Source: Paenibacillus agaridevorans
GTDB lineage: Bacteria > Bacillota > Bacilli > Paenibacillales > Paenibacillaceae
Direction of reading: 5' to 3'
Assembly: GCF_003112455.1 (NCBI RefSeq)
Contig: NZ_BDQX01000403.1
Location: 327-36,603 of the forward strand
Length of the DNA: 36,277 nt
Every line of letters begins with the position of its first letter. Position 1 is the stretch's first letter. Both the position numbers and the translations under genes were made by a program. Below the pieces are notes generated by a model, which was not told the origin of the DNA, searched no databases, and worked only from the letters and a program-made list of their open reading frames with translations. Of this stretch, positions 15,012-23,759 are shown in pieces.

Positions 15012-15662
15012 TTAATTCTTTAATGCCACCCTGCAAGCGCCCAGCTTCTGCTCACCCCAGAACGCCTGGAGCGTTTCGCCGTCCCGAAGGGCGGCTACGC
15101 CCGCGGGCGTGCCCGTGAAGATTAGATCGCCTGGGCCAAGGCCATAGTTCGCCTCGATATGGCGGACAAGCGCAGTCACGTCAAACAGCATGTCCTTCGC
15201 ACAGCCGCGTTGAGCGACTTCTTCTCCGCGCTGCAGGGTGAACTCCGTCTCTGCAAGAGCTGCCTCGCCCGGGTACGGAATCCAATCGCCCAGCGGGGCC
15301 GAAGCCTTGAACCCTTTGGCCGCCAGCCAAGGATGCCCCTTTGCCTTAAGCTTCGACTGCACGTCGCGAAGCGTCAAGTCGAGTCCCAGCGTCATGACAT
15401 CAAACATTTCGTCAGTCGGAGCGCCTGGCTTGTACCCTTCTCCGACGCGCAACACGATCTCCAGCTCGAAATGCACCTCGCCAACGCCGCCCGGCAGCTC
15501 TACCGTGCTTCCATCCATCGCGGCTACCGCGTGGCTGGGTTTCGTAAACACCATCGGGGACTCCGGCACCTCGTTGCCCAACTCCAGCGCATGCAGCCGG
15601 TAGTTGCGGCCGATGCAATAGATGTTTTTGATTTCTTTGGTTTCGACGGAATGCGACCCCAT
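15012..15662 (-). CDS. Fumarylacetoacetate hydrolase family protein
   Basis: The 216 residues are the single catalytic domain of this family, the size of FAHD1-type acylpyruvate hydrolases/oxaloacetate decarboxylases. Typical segments are CIGRNYRLHALELGNEVPE, MVFTKPSHAV, the metal-binding HFELEIVL and LGLDLTLRD, KGFKASAPLGDW, and the closing GDLIFTGTPAGV. The reaction would be hydrolysis or decarboxylation of a small beta-diketo acid with Mg or Mn, but the exact substrate cannot be told. The ATG follows AGGAGG with an eight-base gap. A perfect 12-bp palindrome (GCTTTGCAAAGC, 15726-15737) lies 64 bases upstream and may be an operator. The gene seems to stand alone. Confidence 0.88.
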   Translation of the reverse strand: MGSHSVETKEIKNIYCIGRNYRLHALELGNEVPESPMVFTKPSHAVAAMDGSTVELPGGVGEVHFELEIVLRVGEGYKPGAPTDEMFDVMTLGLDLTLRDVQSKLKAKGHPWLAAKGFKASAPLGDWIPYPGEAALAETEFTLQRGEEVAQRGCAKDMLFDVTALVRHIEANYGLGPGDLIFTGTPAGVAALRDGETLQAFWGEQKLGACRVALKN

Positions 15663-15818
15663 GCGAAAAGCCTCCTTTAATGAGAAAAACTTTTATCGAA
15701 GTACTTCGGTGATGAGCGACCTTCAGCTTTGCAAAGCAAAGCCGCTTCGTAAGCATAAGGAAGTTTTATCGCCAATAAGAATTTGTTTTTCGATAAGCCG
15801 AGCGCGTCATGGATTGGA

Positions 15819-17846
15819 TCAGCCCTTCTTCTGCGCAGCAATCTCTTCCGCGAGCAGATTAAGCTCCGTCCACCGCTCCATAAGCGATTCCAGCTTTTCT
15901 TCCAGCTGCTGCTGCTTGGCGGCAAGCTCTTGCAGCCGCACCGAATCGCTGCTGGCCGCTTCCATTTCTTCGGCTACGGCGGAGAGCTCCTCCTCGGCTT
16001 CGGCGATCCATCCGTCGATCGCCTCGTAATCCTTCTGATCCTTGTACGACATCTTGAGCGCGCGTTCACGACCGGACGAACCGCTCGCGGCGGCACCGCC
16101 TTGTGCAGAAGAAGCTCCGCTTGCGGAGCCGCTCGCCTTGCCTGCATTCGCGCCTGGGCCTGCTCCGCCAGCGAATCCGCCCGGCTTGCTACTATTCCCT
16201 CCGCCGCCGGACACCGCTGGGCTGCCGCCTCCCGCTCCCGCAGCGGAGCGCTTTTCCGCATATTCCCGGTATTCCGAATAATTGCCGGTATGCTGCGTAA
16301 TGACGCCGCCTTCTTCGAAGGCGATAATGCGATCCACCGTACGGTCGAGGAAGTAGCGGTCATGGGAGACGACAAACACGACGCCAGGGAAGTCGTCGAG
16401 ATAATCCTCCAGCACGGTCAACGTTGCGATATCGAGATCATTCGTCGGCTCGTCGAGCAGAAGCACGTTCGGCGCGTTCATCAGCACGCGCAGCAGCTGC
16501 AAACGCCGCTTCTCGCCTCCCGACAGCTTCGAAATCGGCGACCATTGCAACGCCGGAGGGAACAGGAACCGCTCCAGCATCTGACCGGCGGAGATCGTCG
16601 TGCCATCCGCCGTCTTCACCTGCTCGGCGTCCTCGCGAATATATTCGATAACGCGAAGGCTTTCGTCCATCTCCTCGCGTTCCTGCGAAAACCAGCCCAG
16701 CTTTACGGTCAAGCCGCGCTCCACCGTTCCTTCGTCCGGCTCAATCTTCCCGGCCAAAATGCGAAGAAGCGTCGACTTGCCGCTGCCGTTGCGTCCGACG
16801 ATGCCGACACGATCCTCCGGCACCGAGATATAGCTGAACCCGGCGAAAAGCTGGCGATCTCCGTAGCTTTTGCCTACATCCTCGGCTTCGACGATCTTCT
16901 TGCCCAGCCTCGATGAAGCCACCGACAGCTCCAGCTTGCCGTCCGCTCCCTTGGGCCCCGCCGCCTTAAGCGCCTCGAACCGGTCGATCCGCGCCTTCTG
17001 CTTCGTTGTCCGGGCCTTTGCTCCCCGCCGAATCCACGCCAGCTCATTGCGCAATAAGTTCTGGCGCTTCGCTTCCGATGCGGCCTCCCGTTCCTCGCGC
17101 TCCAGCTTGAGCTCCAGAAAGCGACTATAGTTCGCCTGGTAGAAATGGGCTTGTCCGCGGTCCAGCTCGATCACGCGGTTGCTGACCCGATCAAGGAAGT
17201 AGCGGTCATGCGTAATCATGAGCAGCGCGCCGCGCCGTTTCTGCAGCATCCCCTCCAGCCAGGCGACCGACTCATTATCGATATGGTTTGTCGGCTCGTC
17301 CAGAATCAGCACGTCGGATGGCAGCAGCATCGCCGCCGCCATGGCTACCCGCTTGCGCTGGCCGCCCGACATCGTCTCTACCTTGGCGCCATGATCGTAG
17401 ATCCCCAGCTTGGAGAGGGCCGTCTTCGCTTCGTTCTCGAGTCCCCACGCGTCCAGTTCGTCCATTTTCGCGTTCGCCGCAATCAGCTCCTGCTGCAGCT
17501 TCTCGCTGCCCGCATTTAGCCCGATAGCTTCCATAGCCGCCGCATAAGCTTGAACCGCCCGCAGTTGCGGGGAGTCCCCGCCCAGCACATGCTCCAGAGC
17601 CGTCTCGCCAGCCGCGAACACGGGGTCCTGCGACAACATGCGGATGACAACCCGATTCCCCACCGATACGGTTCCGGAATCCGGCTGCTCCAGCCCTGCG
17701 ATGACCTTCAGAAACGTTGACTTGCCCGTGCCGTTGACGCCGATAATGCCGATTTTGTCTCCGTCCTCAACCCCGAACGTGACATCCTCGAACAGCAGCT
17801 TCTCGCCATAGCTTTTTGTTATATGTTCAACCGATAATAGATGCAT
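15819..17846 (-). CDS. ABC-F family ATPase (Uup/YfmR type)
   Basis: ABC-F proteins act on the ribosome rather than in transport. The 675 residues from the ATG at 17846 contain two ATPase domains. The first has Walker A GVNGTGKST at 36-44, signature MSGGQRKRVAM and DEPTNHIDNESV; the second has GRNGSGKST, LSGGEKRRLQL and DEPTNDLDI. The linker RRGAKARTTKQKARIDRF and a C-terminal coiled coil (about the last 75 residues) fit the Uup/YfmR branch, not the antibiotic-resistance Vga or Msr types. Oddly, about 60 residues of Gly, Ala, Ser and Pro separate the second ATPase from the coiled coil. The TTG at 17852 is too close to the AGG ribosome site to be the start. Confidence 0.92.
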   Translation of the reverse strand: MHLLSVEHITKSYGEKLLFEDVTFGVEDGDKIGIIGVNGTGKSTFLKVIAGLEQPDSGTVSVGNRVVIRMLSQDPVFAAGETALEHVLGGDSPQLRAVQAYAAAMEAIGLNAGSEKLQQELIAANAKMDELDAWGLENEAKTALSKLGIYDHGAKVETMSGGQRKRVAMAAAMLLPSDVLILDEPTNHIDNESVAWLEGMLQKRRGALLMITHDRYFLDRVSNRVIELDRGQAHFYQANYSRFLELKLEREEREAASEAKRQNLLRNELAWIRRGAKARTTKQKARIDRFEALKAAGPKGADGKLELSVASSRLGKKIVEAEDVGKSYGDRQLFAGFSYISVPEDRVGIVGRNGSGKSTLLRILAGKIEPDEGTVERGLTVKLGWFSQEREEMDESLRVIEYIREDAEQVKTADGTTISAGQMLERFLFPPALQWSPISKLSGGEKRRLQLLRVLMNAPNVLLLDEPTNDLDIATLTVLEDYLDDFPGVVFVVSHDRYFLDRTVDRIIAFEEGGVITQHTGNYSEYREYAEKRSAAGAGGGSPAVSGGGGNSSKPGGFAGGAGPGANAGKASGSASGASSAQGGAAASGSSGRERALKMSYKDQKDYEAIDGWIAEAEEELSAVAEEMEAASSDSVRLQELAAKQQQLEEKLESLMERWTELNLLAEEIAAQKKG

Positions 17847-17907
17847 AAGCAAACCTACTTTATATTTAGTATGAAACGATGGAAACCATAAGTATCATAC
17901 CATAATC

Positions 17908-17935
17908 GGCAGCAGCCACGCGACGGTGGCTGTGC
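17908..17935. repeat. Hairpin without T-run in the gap upstream of the ABC-F gene
   Basis: CAGCCAC (17913-17919) pairs with GTGGCTG (17925-17931), with GGCA and TGCC at the outside. No T tract follows on either strand. The gap 17853-18002 shows nothing else clear; the cohesin-SLH gene stops at 18003 without an evident canonical terminator. Confidence 0.4.
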
Positions 17936-18002
17936 CAATATATCGATACAGGCTCCCAGACGGATCATACGAAGGGGCCGTCCCAAAAGTAGGTACATAA
18001 AG

Positions 18003-19616
18003 TTAACGAACGGAAATCTCCAATAAGACCCGAATCACTTTAGCCGCTTCCGCTCTCGTTACCAACCCTTTGGGATCGAACCGATTGCCGGGTTTTCCGT
18101 CCAGGATCCCTGCCGCTTGCAGATGCTGAATGTCAGCAACAGCCCAACCGGCGATCGCTCCCTCATCCTCGAATTTCCGCTTCGCGATCGATTCCGGCGG
18201 CGCAAGCTGGATATGCTTCATGAAACCCATGATCATATTCGCCATCTCTTCCCGCGTAACCTCACGATCCGGAGCGAACCTGCCCCCGCCGACTCCATTA
18301 ACGATGCCATTCTCGCTGGCGTAAGCAATGTAAGGCGCATAATAGCTGCCGGCTTCCACATCCGTGAAGTTCGATGCCGATGCCAATGCCGTTGCTTCAA
18401 CGCCGATCATTCGACCGAGCACCGTCGCCAGCATGCCCCTTGACATCGTACGATCCGGCCCGAACATCTCGGCGGAAATGCCCAAGAACAGCTCCTTCGT
18501 CGCCACGAACGCGATATTCCGCTCGGACCAGTGCTCCGCCACATCATTAAACGGCTTACTGTTATAGCCGATTTCAAATGTGGACGCGTTCCTCGTCACG
18601 AACGTGACTTTTCCGTTTACCGCAACCGCTTGAGGAATGATCGCTGTTCGATTGCCGTCCTTGCGGTAGACAACGAGGTTTTCGTCAGATTCCGATATTT
18701 CATTGCTATAAGGCAGGATAACCTTCACTTTGCCATCGAAATTTGCAATGGCTTGCCCATCCGCCTCGACTTTAAGCGTCATGAACGTTTGCCGGGCCGA
18801 TCCTTCGGCTTGCTCGAGCGTAATGACGATGTTTTGGCCCGCGAACGGACTGACCGTTCGGGCATCCAGCACCAGTTCGCCGATCGGCGATTGAATGACA
18901 AGCGATTTGCCGCTGTCTAGGATTCGATCAACCAGATCGTTCTGCAAGCCTACCCGGATGCTGCCCACGTTACGCGAAGTCTCGACCTTGATCGTGACGC
19001 TCGCCGCTTGGCTATTATCAATGGAGACTAGCTGCGAAGCCCCGTTATTGATGCTCACCTCCGCAGACCAATCCGCTTTGCCTGGTTCGACAGGGGTGCC
19101 TGTTCGTATCGGCGGGGAACCGCCCATAATCGTAAAGCTCCCGATTTTGCTCGTTATATTCGATTCGCCATCCACGCTCTCAAACGCCTTCAGCTGCGTA
19201 ACATTAAAAGTCTTTACACCCATGCTTCCTATTGCCTTAAAGGTTAAACGCATAATGTGTGCCTGGTTGTCGGACGCAAAACCGTCCATATGGACAGCGG
19301 CCACCCTTACCGTTCCTTTGCCGGGCTCCGCCTTGTACTGGTACAGCCATCCGGATACGTCTTGGCCTTTCGTTACATTCGCATCGGATAGCTCGAGCGC
19401 CGAACGATCGTAATTCAGCTGGAACTCGAACGTTTTCAGTCCTTTGGGGCGATTAATGACAATATCCACGATCGCGCTCTGACCCGCGTAGGCTTGCGCG
19501 GATTTCACTTCCAATTCAGGACTGGCTGGCGCAGCCGAGGCTAGAGGCAATGCTTGCGCCATGAGTGAAAGAATGAGCATGCCTATTATCATTTGCCATG
19601 TACGTTTGATCTTCAT
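18003..19616 (-). CDS. Cell-wall anchored cohesin protein with three SLH domains
   Basis: This 537-residue protein has a signal peptide (about 1-28) and a cohesin domain (about 33-165). The cohesin reads ELEVKSAQAYAGQSAIVDI, FEFQLNYDRSALEL, GTVRVAAV and IMRLTFKA. About 190 residues of unrecognised beta-rich sequence follow. Three SLH repeats close it, at about 356-407 (FNDVAEHW), 417-470 (FTDVEAG, VTREE) and 481-535 (FEDEGAIAGWAVADI, VTRAE). The SLH block would hold it to pyruvylated wall polymer, displaying the cohesin outside. The layout is that of a one-site anchoring scaffoldin. The obvious partner is the dockerin of the gene just upstream in the same direction, though the pairing is inference. 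The start ATG follows GGAAGG. A strong hairpin lies in the 86-base gap before it. Confidence 0.87.
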   Translation of the reverse strand: MKIKRTWQMIIGMLILSLMAQALPLASAAPASPELEVKSAQAYAGQSAIVDIVINRPKGLKTFEFQLNYDRSALELSDANVTKGQDVSGWLYQYKAEPGKGTVRVAAVHMDGFASDNQAHIMRLTFKAIGSMGVKTFNVTQLKAFESVDGESNITSKIGSFTIMGGSPPIRTGTPVEPGKADWSAEVSINNGASQLVSIDNSQAASVTIKVETSRNVGSIRVGLQNDLVDRILDSGKSLVIQSPIGELVLDARTVSPFAGQNIVITLEQAEGSARQTFMTLKVEADGQAIANFDGKVKVILPYSNEISESDENLVVYRKDGNRTAIIPQAVAVNGKVTFVTRNASTFEIGYNSKPFNDVAEHWSERNIAFVATKELFLGISAEMFGPDRTMSRGMLATVLGRMIGVEATALASASNFTDVEAGSYYAPYIAYASENGIVNGVGGGRFAPDREVTREEMANMIMGFMKHIQLAPPESIAKRKFEDEGAIAGWAVADIQHLQAAGILDGKPGNRFDPKGLVTRAEAAKVIRVLLEISVR

Positions 19617-19637
19617 CCCCGCCTTCCTTTCCCGACC

Positions 19638-19684
19638 ATTCGTCTCGCGAGACCCACGAAGTTCGCGAGCCTCACGAGACGAAT
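19638..19684 (-). promoter_or_regulatory. Intercistronic hairpin between dockerin and cohesin-SLH genes
   Basis: ATTCGTCTCGCGAG (19638-19651) pairs with CTCACGAGACGAAT (19671-19684) at 13 of 14 positions. No T run follows on the minus strand. Placed between two co-directional genes, it may stabilise or process the upstream message, or partly stop transcription, so that the two proteins are made in unequal amounts. Confidence 0.6.
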
Positions 19685-19702
19685 ATGTCGCTCATCCTGT
19701 GC

Positions 19703-22597
19703 TTAGGTAGAAGAGGCCAGCCTATCCGCAATGATCTGCAACAGGGCAAGCACGTCGCTCGTGTCAACCGCACCGTCGCCGTTCACGTCGGCCGCATCGG
19801 ACCCCGTCAAGCCTTCGCCGCTTACGATGAGCTTCAAGATCGCTCTCGCGTCCAGCAAATCGATGACATTGTCGCCGTTCACATCGCCTGGCACGCGGCT
19901 TGTTATCGTAATAACGGCATTCTTCGTCAGCACGGAAGCGTACTGGGCTTCTCCCAATGCGCCTTCTATAACGCCCCGGACGCTCGAGAACGAAATGGTT
20001 GTGGTTTCGTCGGCAGAGATATCCGCTTTCGCCCGGAACTTCACGTTCGCCACGATGACAGGTTCGTCCGTATCGATCCTGTCACCGGACACCCCGGCAA
20101 AGCTGATCTTGCCGGCTGTATCGTCATTCGTTGCTCCATTTTCGCCAAACTCCGTAAAATCAAAGCTCTCAAGCTCGATCAGACCGGCATCATAGTTCAA
20201 CACGCCTTCCAGTCCAACGAATCCGCGAGCCTTCTCTATCTTCACAGGAACTGTAAATTCAGCGCCCTTCCTCACCGTCTGATCGGCTGCAGACAACGTG
20301 ATTTCTCCCGGAGCAGAGTTGGCTTCAAAGCTGATATCCATCTTATAAAGCTTGTACTGATGATCGCTGGAGAAATAAATACTTTGTTTGTCTTCGCTGA
20401 CAGCCATCAAGTGTGCTTGTTTATTGGTCAATTTGCGCATTTCGCCGGTTTGCGTGTCGATGACGCTAAGCACCTCGCCGGGATTGGTCACCATCAGCGT
20501 ATCGGAAAGCCAGCTAATCTGATAAGGCAGATACCAAGGATTATTGGCAGACCACGAAGTATCCCTCGTTTTGAATTCTCTGATGACTTCCAGCGTGTCC
20601 GGATCTACTTCAAAAATAATGCCGTTCGATATGGCCCACAAATCGCCATTGGGACCAATGGAAAGACCTCCGATATGCATCACGGGCGTAGACACATTGT
20701 CCAGATCGGGCTCGACCACCTTCGTAACCGTCTTTGTTGCCAGATCAAAAATAAACAGCTTTGCGTTCACATCGACAGGGTCAATCCCCAGACCGCCCCA
20801 AACCGAGGTTGAACCATAAATCTTTCCATCCTTATAAGCAAGTCCGATAATGCTTTGATTCGGAATGATGCCTTTGTATACTTCTTTTTGCGTATTGTCC
20901 GCTTTGGGGAGCAGGGTCAAGGCGCCGTTCAGAACCCCATAATCCGGAACGCTGGAAATAGCTACATAATCTCCCGCTTCTATCAGCTCAAAGGGACGAT
21001 CCTGCTCAAGTCCGTCGTCGCTAAGCTTGGTAACGAAAGTTTTGGTGGATTGACTGAAATCCGCCGCGTTAAAATCTACCGTAAAAATTTCTGCCTTGGG
21101 GTAGACGCTTGCATAATATTTGCCATGTGCCTCTCCCATTCCCTCGACCTGCTCCATCGGGATATATTTGATCTCATCCGTCTGATGATTCAAAATTCCC
21201 AATACAGGCCCCATATAAGCGCCAATGATAATGGTGTCCGTCCCTGCCGGTCCCGTCTCCAAAGCCCGAATCACCTTTGGCTGAAGACCGGCTTCTACCG
21301 TTATATTCTCATACCCATACGTGTTCCCATTGGCCCAAACAAATTTGCGCCCCCCGGTAAATCCGCCGCTGCCATCAGGATGCCCAAAGCTGTTGTAGGT
21401 TACGACGCCATTTTTCTGAACCGTGACCAGGGTTTGACCGGGCAGCTCCTCCTGATCGTCAAACTCTATAAATGTGGAACCCCTCATTCCGGGATTCACA
21501 TCGCCATCCTTAAAGCCGGCAACCTCCGTGTACGCACCTGTTGTCAGATCAAAATATTTCAATTTCAAATATCCGCGATCCCACACATAAACTTTATTGT
21601 CCAATGCCGGGGGAACATGGGTGCCGTTATTGCGAATCACGTTCTCCGGCTCTGTCAGCCATCTGTTATTTGCGATATCGAAGATGACCAGCATCGCAAG
21701 CTTGGTAGGCGTGGATGCTTCGACAAAGGCAAAAAGATAGTTACCTCTCAATGTCAATCCTTGAACTTTATCAAAGGCGATTTTTTCATTGGTTACGTTT
21801 TTGATCCCATCATGATTGCGAAACGGTCCGGTATACGAAAATTCCGGAAGCTCTGTAATTGCGCCGCTGTCAAGATCCAGCCTGGCAAACCTGGCTTCTG
21901 TCTCCGTACTCCCGAATAAATACATATAGCCATCATCGGCAATCACATGAGCTTTAACATATTTTCCGCCAAACAGATTTTCTTTGATGATCTCGAATTG
22001 GTTCTGCTGGACGTCATATTTCACTACAAGAGCGCTGGGATAAGTCCCGAAGTAAGCATTATCTTCACTGTCGAAGCTGACATGATAGATGGCCGTTTGC
22101 AAGGTGCCGTCCGATGCCCGGATCGATCCCAGGCTCTCCAATTCTTTGGTTACCGGGCTATAGCGGAACACGTTGGCATAGGATTGGGTGGCGATATAAA
22201 CATTTCCTTGAGAATCTGTTCCATGGGTCCATATCACCTTGGCGCCCGGCAGCGGGAAATCCCGCAATATCTTCCTGTTGTCCAAATCGTATACCACAAA
22301 CTTGGCCGGTGCTTCCGAACCTACCGTGCTGTCCCCCGAAGCCGAGGTATACAGAACATTGACCTGTTTCCCGTCCTCCTCCTCCACCCCGTAGGCGCTG
22401 TTGATAAACTCTGTAGAACCGGAGGTGGCAAGCGGATAGCCCAGCCCTTCAGGCTCCGTCATCGTAAAGGTATTGAGCTGATTGCTTTCAAACCCTTGTT
22501 CCTGTGCAGAAACCAGACTGCTTGGCACGCAAATCGCAACGATCAGGAAAAGCGCCAGTACCTGTGAAAAAATTTTCTTTTTCATCAATCGTTTCAT
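19703..22597 (-). CDS. Secreted beta-propeller protein with cohesin and type I dockerin
   Basis: This 964-residue protein has a signal peptide (about 1-31, cleavage near SAQ). About 700 residues of repeating beta-strand blades follow (for example NVYIATQSYANVFRYSP, NKVYVWDRGYLKLKYFD, GDLWAISNGIIFEVDPDTLEVI), which read as one or two beta-propellers of the PQQ/NHL/SMP-30 kind. A cohesin domain is at about 761-903 (FTVPVKIEKARGFVGLEGVLNYD, KISFAGVSGD). A type I dockerin is at 904-964, with two calcium loops starting DVNGDNVID and DVNGDGAVD. The propeller may bind or cleave a polysaccharide (propeller folds occur in some lyases) or only bind ligand. The dockerin could bind the wall-anchored cohesin downstream or this protein's own cohesin. 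GGAGG precedes the start, and a cre-type box lies 36 bases upstream. Confidence 0.85.
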   Translation of the reverse strand: MKRLMKKKIFSQVLALFLIVAICVPSSLVSAQEQGFESNQLNTFTMTEPEGLGYPLATSGSTEFINSAYGVEEEDGKQVNVLYTSASGDSTVGSEAPAKFVVYDLDNRKILRDFPLPGAKVIWTHGTDSQGNVYIATQSYANVFRYSPVTKELESLGSIRASDGTLQTAIYHVSFDSEDNAYFGTYPSALVVKYDVQQNQFEIIKENLFGGKYVKAHVIADDGYMYLFGSTETEARFARLDLDSGAITELPEFSYTGPFRNHDGIKNVTNEKIAFDKVQGLTLRGNYLFAFVEASTPTKLAMLVIFDIANNRWLTEPENVIRNNGTHVPPALDNKVYVWDRGYLKLKYFDLTTGAYTEVAGFKDGDVNPGMRGSTFIEFDDQEELPGQTLVTVQKNGVVTYNSFGHPDGSGGFTGGRKFVWANGNTYGYENITVEAGLQPKVIRALETGPAGTDTIIIGAYMGPVLGILNHQTDEIKYIPMEQVEGMGEAHGKYYASVYPKAEIFTVDFNAADFSQSTKTFVTKLSDDGLEQDRPFELIEAGDYVAISSVPDYGVLNGALTLLPKADNTQKEVYKGIIPNQSIIGLAYKDGKIYGSTSVWGGLGIDPVDVNAKLFIFDLATKTVTKVVEPDLDNVSTPVMHIGGLSIGPNGDLWAISNGIIFEVDPDTLEVIREFKTRDTSWSANNPWYLPYQISWLSDTLMVTNPGEVLSVIDTQTGEMRKLTNKQAHLMAVSEDKQSIYFSSDHQYKLYKMDISFEANSAPGEITLSAADQTVRKGAEFTVPVKIEKARGFVGLEGVLNYDAGLIELESFDFTEFGENGATNDDTAGKISFAGVSGDRIDTDEPVIVANVKFRAKADISADETTTISFSSVRGVIEGALGEAQYASVLTKNAVITITSRVPGDVNGDNVIDLLDARAILKLIVSGEGLTGSDAADVNGDGAVDTSDVLALLQIIADRLASST

Positions 22598-22632
22598 TTT
22601 TTAACCTCCCGATTTTTAGTAGATATTCATCT

Positions 22633-22646
22633 TGAAACCGCTTTCA
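22633..22646 (-). promoter_or_regulatory. Catabolite-responsive element (cre) upstream of the propeller/dockerin gene
   Basis: The minus-strand reading TGAAAGCGGTTTCA is a textbook CcpA site, WTGNAANCGNWNNCW. It lies in the 73-base gap between the YesN-like regulator and the propeller gene. It overlaps a TTGAAA that could be a -35, with a weak -10-like TATCTA 16 bases further on. Bound CcpA would repress the two surface genes when preferred sugars are present. No terminator is seen between the regulator and this gene. Confidence 0.65.
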
Positions 22647-22670
22647 ATTTAATGGGTTTTTAAAAAACGA

Positions 22671-23759
22671 TTATTCTTGGAATCTTTTTTTATATTCCGC
22701 AGGATTCAGGCCATATTGTTCCTTAAACAGCCTGGAAAAATAAATACTGTTTTCATATCCGACTTTATAAGCGATTTCATAGCTTCTTAATGAGCTGTTA
22801 AGCAACAAATCCCTGGCATGCTTCATCCGGATTTCCACCAACTGATTCCATATCGTAGTGCCTGTCTCTTGCTTGAACAAATTCGCAAAATAGGTTTTGC
22901 TCATCGCTACCGCATCCGCCACTTCCTGCAGGCTGATCTTTTCCGCATAATGCTCTTGCAAATAAAGCTTGGCCTTCTCTACGCTGGGATGGAGCTGCTG
23001 CGACTTCATTGTACGCATGACTTCAAATATTTGCCCGGCCCCATTCTCCAAATAACCGACCGCTATCAAGCGAAAAATAAATCTTCGCTGGTCGGCTTGA
23101 ATCGGTTGGTCGCCCAGACCGGCCAAAGAAAGCTGCGGGAGCGCAAACTCGCTTTTTTCCTTTGTAATACGCTCCAATATAAGCTCAATCCATACAATCG
23201 CGATATCTCCAAGCAAATAATAATCGGTGCCGATCCATTGCTCGAACATCAGCAGCGTATCCATAACCGTCATATACATTTGTTCGACTTGCAGCGTCTG
23301 GACCATCTCGATCCATTGCCCGATCTGCTGCTCATGGTAAGGAAGCTTCTTGATCACGATGGACATCGCAGCGAGTCTTCGCTTCTCCGCAAGCTTGGAC
23401 AAGGCATGGTTTATCGCTTCCCGCAGCACGTTGCGGTCGATCGGCTTCAGAACATAATCAATGGCGTTCAATTGCATGCTGGACCTTACATACGTAAATT
23501 CCTCGTAACTGGATATGACGATGGAAGCCATCCATGGATATTTGTCATTTAACTGTTTCAGCAGCTCCAATCCGTCCATATGGGGCATTCGGACATCTGT
23601 AATGCAAATATCGGCATGCCACTCCTCCAGCCAACGCAAGCATTTGATTCCATTTTCCGCTGTACCTGCCACTAATATAGAGCCCAATTCATTGACTTTT
23701 TTCACGAGACTGGAACGGATCAGATGTTCATCGTCAACAATGATTACGCTATACAGCAT
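22671..23759 (-). CDS. YesN-like response regulator with AraC-type HTH
   Basis: The protein has 362 residues if it starts at the ATG at 23759, eight bases after GGAGGT; the ATG at 23765 is too near that site. The receiver domain has DDE near the start, the phospho-acceptor Asp55 (ICITDVRMPHMDG) and Lys105 (YVLKPID). A 120-residue helical middle follows. At the C-terminus is a double helix-turn-helix (ISLQEVADAVAMSKTYFANLF and SYEIAYKVGYENSIYFSRLFKE) ending NPAEYKKRF. This type normally activates sugar transport or polysaccharide-use genes after phosphorylation. Its start overlaps the end of the kinase gene by 11 bases. Likely targets are the ABC genes upstream and the propeller gene downstream. 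Confidence 0.93.
   Translation of the reverse strand: MLYSVIIVDDEHLIRSSLVKKVNELGSILVAGTAENGIKCLRWLEEWHADICITDVRMPHMDGLELLKQLNDKYPWMASIVISSYEEFTYVRSSMQLNAIDYVLKPIDRNVLREAINHALSKLAEKRRLAAMSIVIKKLPYHEQQIGQWIEMVQTLQVEQMYMTVMDTLLMFEQWIGTDYYLLGDIAIVWIELILERITKEKSEFALPQLSLAGLGDQPIQADQRRFIFRLIAVGYLENGAGQIFEVMRTMKSQQLHPSVEKAKLYLQEHYAEKISLQEVADAVAMSKTYFANLFKQETGTTIWNQLVEIRMKHARDLLLNSSLRSYEIAYKVGYENSIYFSRLFKEQYGLNPAEYKKRFQE

Noticed and set aside
15819-17846. Antibiotic-resistance ABC-F (Vga/Lsa/Msr type)
   Set aside because: The linker and the C-terminal coiled coil fit the housekeeping Uup/YfmR branch, so no resistance call is supported.
17975-18002. Possible insertion-sequence end (GGGGCCGTCCCAAAAGTA) before the cohesin-SLH stop
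   Set aside because: It resembles ends of some insertion sequences, but no matching inverted end, transposase fragment or target duplication is visible nearby.
18003-22597. Classical cellulosome locus
   Set aside because: There is no multi-cohesin scaffoldin, no carbohydrate-binding module and no dockerin-bearing glycoside hydrolase in the window.
22598-22680. Terminator between the YesN-like regulator and the propeller gene
   Set aside because: There are T runs but only an A/T-only palindrome and no G/C stem, so transcription may read through.
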